DNA from: Clostridiales bacterium
GTDB lineage: Bacteria > Bacillota > Clostridia > Peptostreptococcales > Anaerovoracaceae
DNA length: 64,000 bases
Assembly: GCA_015058145.1 (NCBI GenBank)
Contig: SVCX01000004.1
Span: 1-64,000, forward strand
Direction: 5' to 3'
Positions within the stretch are counted from its first letter, which is position 1. Each line of letters opens with the position of its first letter. Below are positions 56,730-64,000 of this stretch, piece by piece. The notes below the pieces were generated by a model. The model did not search any database and was not told the origin of the DNA. It was given only the letters and a program-made list of their open reading frames with translations. The translations under genes were made by a program, and so were the position numbers.

Positions 56730-57949
56730 TACTTATACGCTCCAACGATAATACTCGAGTTCTGTCCTCCGAATCCAAAAGCATTTGACATGGCGTATTC
56801 AAATCTCTTGGCGGTGATCTTCGACACATAGTTCAGGTCGCACTCCGGATCAGGATTTTCCAGATTGAGTGTCGGCGCAATCATTCCGGTTTCAATACTC
56901 TTGATGCAAGTGATGACCTCCGTGATGCCGCCTGCCCCCATCATGTGCCCTGTGGACGCCTTCGTTGAATTCAGAACCAGATCCTTCGCCGCATCACCAA
57001 ATACGGTTTTGACCGCTTCTGTTTCAGCAACATCGCCCTTGAGCGTCGCTGTTCCATGGGTGTTGATGTATCCGATGTCTTCCGGCTTGATTCCTGCCAT
57101 CTCGATGGCCTGCTTCATGCACAGGATTTCACCTTCGCCATCCGGGCGCGGTGTGACCGGATGATAGGCGTCTGTGTTGTTTCCGCATCCGGCGAGTTCC
57201 GCATAGATGTGCGCGCCTCTCGCCTTGGCGTGCTCCTCCGTCTCGATTACAATTGCTCCGCCGCCTTCGCCCAGGACGAAACCATCACGGTCTCTGTCGA
57301 ATGGTCTGCAGGCGTGCTGCGGATCCGCATTGTTTGTACTGAGCGCTTTCGCAGCGGCGAGGGACTGGATCAGAATCGGTTCCGTTCCTGACTCGGCTCC
57401 AACTGCAACCATAACATCCGCGAAACCAGACTGCAGCATCAGGGTGGACAATGTGATAGCGTCCCCTCCCGAAGCGCACGCTGTGTTCAGCGTCATACTT
57501 GGTCCATGAATATCGTGTTCGATGGCAATCTGCGATGCGCAGACATTGCCCAGGCACTTCGGCAGAAAACGCGGTCCGACCCTCTTCAACGCAGAGCCTA
57601 AATAAGACCGTTCTGTTTCCGTAATGGTTCCGATGCCATTCAGTGCCGTTCCAACGACGATTCCTGTTCTGTACGGGTCTATTTCCGCCTCGGCGATAGC
57701 TTCATTTGCCGCAATATAAGCAAACTGCATGAACCGGTCCATTTCAGTTGCTTTTTTACGCGGGATGAAATCTTTCGCGTTAAAATTGCGGATTTCCCCG
57801 GCAAATTTAACCGGAAGGTCATCGGTGTCGATATTGCTGATATAGTCGATGCCGGTCTTAAACGACATCAGACTATCCCAGTACTCACCGACTCCTATGC
57901 CAATAGGAGTGATTGCTCCCATGCCGGTTATTACTAATTTTTTATTCAT
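56729..57949 (-). CDS. fabF: Beta-ketoacyl-ACP synthase II (first of two in operon)
   Basis: ITGMGAITPIG; NTACASGGDAI. Confidence 0.9.
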   Translation of the reverse strand: MNKKLVITGMGAITPIGIGVGEYWDSLMSFKTGIDYISNIDTDDLPVKFAGEIRNFNAKDFIPRKKATEMDRFMQFAYIAANEAIAEAEIDPYRTGIVVGTALNGIGTITETERSYLGSALKRVGPRFLPKCLGNVCASQIAIEHDIHGPSMTLNTACASGGDAITLSTLMLQSGFADVMVAVGAESGTEPILIQSLAAAKALSTNNADPQHACRPFDRDRDGFVLGEGGGAIVIETEEHAKARGAHIYAELAGCGNNTDAYHPVTPRPDGEGEILCMKQAIEMAGIKPEDIGYINTHGTATLKGDVAETEAVKTVFGDAAKDLVLNSTKASTGHMMGAGGITEVITCIKSIETGMIAPTLNLENPDPECDLNYVSKITAKRFEYAMSNAFGFGGQNSSIIVGAYK

Positions 57950-57951
57950 TA

Positions 57952-58395
57952 CTACTCCTTCACAAGCACGAATGAAAATTCAGCTTTTACCGCCACTTTG
58001 CCGTCTACGCGACCTTCGCCCTTGGCGAAATAGAACGGCGGCTTTGCCTTGATGATCTCGCACTTTGACTCGAATGTGTCTCCCGGCTTCACAGGGCTTC
58101 TGAATTTAACGTTATTGAGTCCTGTGAACATGGTTCCCGTGCCTTCCTCAACGACATCCTGAAGAAGCACGCAGGAGGACTGTGCCATCATCTCGCAGAG
58201 GATTACGCCCGGTACGATCGGGTTCCCCGGGAAGTGTCCCTGAAGGAAAAATTCATCCCCGCGGATGTGGTACTTGCCATAGGAAACTTTCTTCTCATTT
58301 CCGTCTTTATCTGTTTCAGTAACTACTTCGGCCTCTTCAACGAGCAGCATATTGTCTCTGTGAGGCAGTATTGTCATTAATTCTTCTTTATTCAT
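57952..58395 (-). CDS. fabZ: 3-hydroxyacyl-ACP dehydratase
   Basis: LPHRDNMLLV; FLQGHFPGNPIVPGVILCE. Confidence 0.93.
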   Translation of the reverse strand: MNKEELMTILPHRDNMLLVEEAEVVTETDKDGNEKKVSYGKYHIRGDEFFLQGHFPGNPIVPGVILCEMMAQSSCVLLQDVVEEGTGTMFTGLNNVKFRSPVKPGDTFESKCEIIKAKPPFYFAKGEGRVDGKVAVKAEFSFVLVKE

Positions 58396-59629
58396 ATTTC
58401 TTGAATCCTATACATGCATTGTGACCGCCGAATCCCAGTGACGTTGAGAGTGCGCAATCGAACTCTCCCTTCACCGCTTCATTCGGTGTGTAGTTAAGAT
58501 CGCATTCCGGATCCGGAACATCCAGATTGATAGTCGGAGGTACGATCCCGTTTTTGATGGTAAGTATGGAAGCAACGGCTTCCACTGCGCCGGTACCGCC
58601 CAGCATGTGTCCCGTCATGGACTTCGTCGAGCTAATCTGCAGTTTGTATGCATCGTCGCCGAACACTTTCTTGAGTGCGATCGTCTCAGACTTGTCATTG
58701 AGCGGAGTGCCGGTTCCGTGCGCGTTGACGTAGACCTTAGTCGGATCAATGATGCCTTCCTTGCAGCATTCATCATAAGCGTCCTTGATGGCCTTTGATC
58801 CTGCCTTTGCTTCAGGGTCCGGAGCAGTCATGTGATGCGCGTCGCATGTGGAACCGTAGCCTGCCAGTTCCGCGTAGATCTTGGCGCCTCTTGCCTTCGC
58901 GTGCTCTTCGCTCTCGACCACAAGCGCACCTGCGCCTTCGCCGATGACAAAGCCGCCTCTTTCTTTATTGAACGGGAGACTGGCTCTGTTCACATCATCC
59001 GTCATATTCAGCGCCTGCATCTTGATGAATCCTGAAAGACCGGTTCTTGTCAGTGCCGCTTCCGTTCCGCCCGTGATGACCACGTCGGCGTATCCGTGTC
59101 GGATCAGTCTCAGCGCTTCGCCGATGGCGTTGGTGCCTGATGCGCACGCTGATACGGACGGCAAAGCCGGTCCTCTCATTCCGTATCGGATGGCGATTGT
59201 TCCAGCCGCCATGTTCGGAATCATCATCGGAATGAAGTAAGGAGATACAAATCTCGGTCCCTTGTTCAAAAGCTTTTCGAAATTGTTCTCAAAAGTCTCG
59301 ATGCCGCCAATTCCGGATCCAAAGTAAACGGCCGCTCTCTCAGGATCGAAGTTGCCCTCGATGCCGCTGTCCGCAACTGCCTGTGCGGCTGCTGCCATAG
59401 CCATGTGGACGTTGTGGTCGGATCTTCTGACTTCAGCCTTCTCCATGTACTCGGTCGGATCGAAGTCCTTGACTTCTGCGCCGATCTTAACTGCGTAATC
59501 AGTCGTGTCGAATCTGGTGATTGGACCGATTCCGTTCACTCCTGAAATGATATTGTTCCAGAATGTCTCAACGTCATTGCCCACCGGCGTGATAACGCCC
59601 ATTCCGGTTACTACTACTTTTCTTTCCAT
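58388..59629 (-). CDS. fabF: Beta-ketoacyl-ACP synthase II
   Basis: VTGMGVITPVGNDV; SVSACASGTNAIGEA. Confidence 0.93.
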   Translation of the reverse strand: MERKVVVTGMGVITPVGNDVETFWNNIISGVNGIGPITRFDTTDYAVKIGAEVKDFDPTEYMEKAEVRRSDHNVHMAMAAAAQAVADSGIEGNFDPERAAVYFGSGIGGIETFENNFEKLLNKGPRFVSPYFIPMMIPNMAAGTIAIRYGMRGPALPSVSACASGTNAIGEALRLIRHGYADVVITGGTEAALTRTGLSGFIKMQALNMTDDVNRASLPFNKERGGFVIGEGAGALVVESEEHAKARGAKIYAELAGYGSTCDAHHMTAPDPEAKAGSKAIKDAYDECCKEGIIDPTKVYVNAHGTGTPLNDKSETIALKKVFGDDAYKLQISSTKSMTGHMLGGTGAVEAVASILTIKNGIVPPTINLDVPDPECDLNYTPNEAVKGEFDCALSTSLGFGGHNACIGFKKYE

Positions 59630-59652
59630 TGGTCTCTCCTACTGGATTTCTC

Positions 59653-60387
59653 CTACATTGCTATTCCGCCATCGACCTTGATGACTTCGCCTGTGATATA
59701 GCTTGCCGCGTCCGATGCCAGGAAGAAGATGAGGTCTGCGACTTCGTCCGCGGTTCCCATTCTCTTCATCGGAATCATATCGATCAGAGGATTCTTCTCA
59801 CTGAGGTTTGCCGTCATGTCGGTTGCGATAAATCCAGGCGCAACTGCGTTGCAGCGAACTCCTCTCTTAACCAGTTCCTTGGCTGTGGATTTGGTGAGGC
59901 CAACAACGCCCGCCTTGGACGTGCTGTAGTTGCCCTGACCGGCGTTTCCAATCAGACCGGAAACGGAGGATACGTTTACGATGCATCCGCTTCTCTGCTT
60001 CATGAATACCGGCGTGCAGTGGCGGATCATGTTGAAGGTTCCCTTGAGGTTGACTCCGATAACCGCGTCGAAGTCTTCTTCCTTCATCATCGCGATCAGA
60101 CCGTCTCTGGTGATTCCGGCGCAGTTGATCAGAATATCGATGCTGCCGAACTCCTTCACGATTTCGCCTACTGTTTCCTTGACCGCTTCAAAATCCGCAA
60201 CATTCATGCGAATTGCTTTCACTTTGACGCCCAGGTCTTCGATTTCCTTGACGACCTCGGCAACTTTTTCTTCCGGATCCATGTGGATGATGACGATGTT
60301 CGCGCCGTCCGCCGCCAGTTTGATAGCGGTCTTTCTGCCGATTCCGGATCCGCCGCCGGTTACGACGGCTGTTTTACCATTAAGCAT
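59653..60387 (-). CDS. fabG: 3-oxoacyl-ACP reductase
   Basis: VVTGGGSGIGRKTA; NCAGITRD; YSTSKAG. Confidence 0.94.
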   Translation of the reverse strand: MLNGKTAVVTGGGSGIGRKTAIKLAADGANIVIIHMDPEEKVAEVVKEIEDLGVKVKAIRMNVADFEAVKETVGEIVKEFGSIDILINCAGITRDGLIAMMKEEDFDAVIGVNLKGTFNMIRHCTPVFMKQRSGCIVNVSSVSGLIGNAGQGNYSTSKAGVVGLTKSTAKELVKRGVRCNAVAPGFIATDMTANLSEKNPLIDMIPMKRMGTADEVADLIFFLASDAASYITGEVIKVDGGIAM

Positions 60388-61300
60388 TATTCTTTACTCC
60401 TTCCACTGTCTTCTGAAGCGTTTCCATATCACTTACGCGATACATCTTCACATCTTTCGAAATTCTGGTAATCATGGAAGTCAGGGCTTTGCCTGGGCCC
60501 AGTTCGATGAAGGTATCTACGCCCTCATCGATCATATTCCTGACCAGCTTCTTCCAATATACCGGATTGATGATCTGTTCTACGAGCAGCTGCTTGTAGT
60601 CGCCTTCATAGGCGAGGGCTGTGCGGTTCGAGTAGACAGGGATATTGACTTCCCCGATCTCCGCTTCCTTCAGGAATTCCGCAAAATCAGTAGCAGCCTG
60701 ATTCATATAAGGTGAATGGAACGCACCGCTTACATCCAGAACCTTCGCAAGTCCTCTTTCAGCCTTGACGTCCTCCGCCATCTGAAGAATCTGCTCCTTA
60801 TCGCCCGCTACGGAAACCTGTCCGTCGCTGTTGTAATTGACAGGATAGAGATCAGAATACTTGCTGCAGATCTCCTCGACCTTCTCGTCCGGCAGTTTCA
60901 GAACGGCTGCCATGCCTGTTTCATGAGCTTCCGACGCAATCTGCATCAGTCTGCCTCTTTCGGCAACAACTCTCGTTCCTTCTTCCACCGTCATGGCGCC
61001 TGCATAAGTGAGCGCCGCCAGTTCGCCCAGAGAGTAACCCGCGGCCATATCGGCGTGGATTCCCTCTGCCTCCAGCGCGGCTGCCATAGCCAGGTCTACC
61101 GTGTAAACGCAAGGCTGCGTGTTCTTGGTCTGCATGAGCTCGGCTGCGTCGGCTTCGAAGCACTGTGCGCTCGTCTCAGGTCTTACGGAATCCGCTTTGG
61201 CGAATATCTCGCGAGCAGCAGGAACCGCATCATAGACGTCCTTGCCCATGCCTACGCTCTGCGCGCCCTGACCTGCAAATACAAAAGCTATTTTTCCCAT
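60380..61300 (-). CDS. fabD: Malonyl-CoA:ACP transacylase
   Basis: IAFVFAGQGAQSVGMGKDVY; AAGYSLGELAAL; VSGAFHSPYM. Confidence 0.94.
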   Translation of the reverse strand: MGKIAFVFAGQGAQSVGMGKDVYDAVPAAREIFAKADSVRPETSAQCFEADAAELMQTKNTQPCVYTVDLAMAAALEAEGIHADMAAGYSLGELAALTYAGAMTVEEGTRVVAERGRLMQIASEAHETGMAAVLKLPDEKVEEICSKYSDLYPVNYNSDGQVSVAGDKEQILQMAEDVKAERGLAKVLDVSGAFHSPYMNQAATDFAEFLKEAEIGEVNIPVYSNRTALAYEGDYKQLLVEQIINPVYWKKLVRNMIDEGVDTFIELGPGKALTSMITRISKDVKMYRVSDMETLQKTVEGVKNNA

Positions 61301-62233
61301 TTTCTTAACTCTCCTAATACTCTGTCTGTATCCTGCATGAGATCCGCAATGATCTCTGCGCATGTCTGTTCCTTGGTGACCATGCCTGCGCTCTGACCTG
61401 CCAGGAAGCAGCCTTCCTTCTCGTCGCCTTCGACGACGGCCATGCGCAGTCTGCCTGCTGCGAACTGATCGAGATCCTCATCCGAAATATCCGTGTACTC
61501 GATCTTGCCGTATTCTCTGGCAAACTGGTTCTTGATGCTTCTGACCGGGTGTCCCAGTCTTCTGCCTGTGACTACGGTCGCTGTGTCACCAGCCTTGAAG
61601 ACTTTGTTCCTGTAGTTCTCGTGGATGTTGCACTCTGTCGCTGACAGGAATCTGGTTCCCAGCTGAACTGCTTCTGCGCCCAGAGACAGCGCCGCTGCGA
61701 TGCCGCGTCCGTCGGCGATGCCGCCTGCTGCGATAACAGGCAGATCGACTGCGTCGCACACCTGCGGTACCAGCGTCATGGTTGCCAGTTCCCCGATGTG
61801 GCCGCCGCTTTCACCGCCTTCTGCAATCACTGCGAACGCTCCGGTTCTTGCCGCCATCTTAGCGAATGTAACGGAAGGAACAACCGGGATGACCTTGACG
61901 TCATGCTCTTTCCACAGGCTCATGTACTTGCCTGCGTTTCCTGCGCCGGTTGTAACAACCTGTACGCCTTCGTCCACGACCATCTGCGCGATTTCATCCG
62001 CAAACGGGCTGAGCAGCATGATGTTCAGACCGAACGGCTTGCTCGTCATCTCCTTGGCCTTTCTAACCTGACCTCTTACATATTCTGTGTCTGCATTTCC
62101 TGCAGCGATGATGCCCAGTCCGCCCGCGTTGGAAACAGCGGCGGCCAGATCAGCGTCTGCGATCCATGCCATGCCTCCCTGAAAGATCGGATATTCGATT
62201 CCGAGCATTTCAGCTATTCTTCCTTTTTTCATA
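61288..62233 (-). CDS. fabK: Enoyl-ACP reductase II (FMN-dependent)
   Basis: IEYPIFQGGMAWIADADLAAAVSNAGGLGIIAAG; AEGGESGGHIG. Confidence 0.92.
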
Positions 62234-62317
62234 ATCAGTTCTCCATGCTTTTGCACATTGTGAATTGACGGCCGTATAAGGGCCGTCATTCATTCAAGGA
62301 TTATTTATTTCCAAAGA

Positions 62318-62545
62318 TTAGTTCATCTTTTCTTCTACGAACTTGATGAGCTCATCAACAGTTTCCAGATCTCTGTCGAGGTCCATCTGAACGCCGAGTT
62401 CCTCTTCGATCTTCATAACCAGTTCTACTGCATCCAGTGAATCGATTCCGAGTGATTCGAACGTTGACTCTCTCTTGATTTCCTCAACATCACAATCCAG
62501 GTGTTCTGCTACGATAGCTGCAATCTGATCAAATAACATTTTCAT
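62318..62545 (-). CDS. acpP: Acyl carrier protein
   Basis: ESTFESLGIDSLDAVELVMKIEEEL. Confidence 0.95.
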   Translation of the reverse strand: MKMLFDQIAAIVAEHLDCDVEEIKRESTFESLGIDSLDAVELVMKIEEELGVQMDLDRDLETVDELIKFVEEKMN

Positions 62546-62638
62546 TTCCTCCTTAACAATAAAAAATCTTCTGTTATTCAGAGACCCCTTGCGGCCTCTT
62601 ATCGACATATTGAATCAGTTAGATGCTCAAATGATTAA

Positions 62639-62685
62639 ACTATCTAACTATTAGATAGTATAACCAAAAGTGACTGAATTGTCAA
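62639..62685 (-). promoter_or_regulatory. fab operon promoter with overlapping palindromic operator
   Basis: Reverse strand TTGACA - 17 bp - TATACT; palindrome ACTATCTAA-CTA-TTAGATAGT overlaps the -10. Confidence 0.75.
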
Positions 62686-62690
62686 CTATA

Positions 62691-64000
62691 TCATGTTTCA
62701 GCGCGCAGCTTATGCATGCCGACAAAAGCCTGCCCCAAAGCGATTCCCCCGTCGTTCGGGCTGACGCTGATATTGTAGTAAACTTCAAATCCCTTCGCGC
62801 GCAGTCTTTCCACTACGCCTTCCATCAGGATCTTGTTCTGGAAGGTGCCTCCCGTGAGGGCAACCTGCTTCGCGCCCGTGTCGCGGCCGATCTTATCGCA
62901 CTCGGTGACGATCATGTCAGTGACGCGTTCATGGAACGATAAAGCGAGATCCGACGCCCGGTCAACTCCCGGGTGCTTCTGTGCAAAGGCAGCAGCATCC
63001 TCCAGCATGATGGCGCACTGCCCTTCGTAGTCGTTGTAGTCCTTGATGCCCAGCAGTGCGGAAACGCCGTCAAAGAGCCTGCCCATGCTGGAGCTTCGGA
63101 TGGCATTCACACCCTTGTCCAGCGCTTTCATAATCAGCAGACTGTCCGGGCATCCCGCGATCTGCGCCGCGCCGAACTCTATGATATCGGATATATCCAG
63201 GCGAATCTCCCCTTCATTCCCATCGTCCAGGTAGCCTTTGCGGTAGGCGGCCATGTAACTCAGGGCGGATCTGCGAGCGTCTTTCATAGATGAGTCCCCG
63301 CCGATCATATCCACGTACTTCATGTGGGCCACGCGTTCGAATTCCCCGTCTTCACAGAGCAGGAACTCCCCTCCCCATATCGCTCCGTCCGTTCCGTATC
63401 CCGTTCCGTCAAAAGCAACGCCGATGACCTTGCCTTCCAGATTGTTTTCGGCCATGACGGAGGCCACGTGGGCGTGATGGTGCTGCACTTTAAGCAAAGG
63501 CAGCCCCTTCTCTTCCGCGTATTGCTCGGCGAATACCGTTGGCCGGTACAGGGGATGTATATCGCAGACGACAGCCTGGGGTTTGATCCGGAACAGGTCG
63601 CTCATGCGATTGATATTCTCTTCATAGATTTTCTGGTTCTCCACGGTATCCATGTCACCGAAGAACTGGCTCACGTATGCGAACGGGCCCTTAGTCAGGA
63701 CGAAGGAATTCTTTAGCTGTCCGCCGCAGGCCAGCAGACTGAACTTTGATTCATCACCGCCCGCTGATTCATCCGCGCTGCCCGCGCTCACATAGAGCGG
63801 CACCGGCGCATAGCCTTTGCTTCTCCGTATCATCTGCGGCTGGCTGTCGATGACGCGCACGACAGAATCATCCATGCGCACATTGATGCGGCGCCGGTTG
63901 GCGATGATGCCGTCGACCTTTCCTGCCCTCTCGCAAAAGCGGAGCATTTCATCGTCATCCTTGATCATCGGCATATCCGATGGATTCGCGCTGGTAAAAA
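62691..64000 (-). CDS. hypF: Carbamoyltransferase HypF, C-terminal part (runs off window)
   Basis: FTSANPSDMPMIKDDDEML at the edge; VQHHHAHVASVMAEN; GVAFDGTGYGTDGAIWGGEFL; TGGTFQNKILMEG. Confidence 0.93.
   Translation of the reverse strand, partial: FTSANPSDMPMIKDDDEMLRFCERAGKVDGIIANRRRINVRMDDSVVRVIDSQPQMIRRSKGYAPVPLYVSAGSADESAGGDESKFSLLACGGQLKNSFVLTKGPFAYVSQFFGDMDTVENQKIYEENINRMSDLFRIKPQAVVCDIHPLYRPTVFAEQYAEEKGLPLLKVQHHHAHVASVMAENNLEGKVIGVAFDGTGYGTDGAIWGGEFLLCEDGEFERVAHMKYVDMIGGDSSMKDARRSALSYMAAYRKGYLDDGNEGEIRLDISDIIEFGAAQIAGCPDSLLIMKALDKGVNAIRSSSMGRLFDGVSALLGIKDYNDYEGQCAIMLEDAAAFAQKHPGVDRASDLALSFHERVTDMIVTECDKIGRDTGAKQVALTGGTFQNKILMEGVVERLRAKGFEVYYNISVSPNDGGIALGQAFVGMHKLRAET

Overview
The window has two parts. 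(1) Positions ~1-25,556 are an accessory region built by repeated integration into the 3' end of a tRNA-Ala(CGC) gene (25481-25556, minus). Two complete integrative mobilizable elements lie in tandem: element A (~922-12798) and element B (~12776-25503). They share one backbone: XRE repressor, ~500-nt structured non-coding locus, TGACG repeat block, RepA-like ATPase, oriT-like hairpins, MobC, MOB relaxase, tyrosine integrase. Their cargo differs. Copies of the tRNA 3'-end core occur at 743, 922, 12776 and 25481. (2) Positions 25,557-64,000 are ordinary Clostridia-like chromosome: Fe-ADH, mntP/terC, cobB, glnA, metH/metF, deoC, hypCDE, hypA and hypF (partial), metPS, phenylacetate-CoA ligase with an SSS transporter, thiN, TrpB2 and a fab operon. 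The strongest candidates for something undescribed are: (a) the large structured RNA locus present in both elements. It has a consensus sigma70 promoter, nested GTTCA-type operators, at least five helices with compensatory changes between the copies, a predicted pseudoknot and a covarying intrinsic terminator; (b) a leader peptide rich in Tyr/Phe (MAKTMNIANAYYYFYFGFTGGQ) with an attenuator ahead of an SSS transporter/phenylacetate-CoA ligase operon, plus a Trp leader (MVITRVMTNAYWWRGSFTT) ahead of an orphan TrpB2, the two sharing a terminator core. All functional names come from reading the protein sequences; no database search was run.
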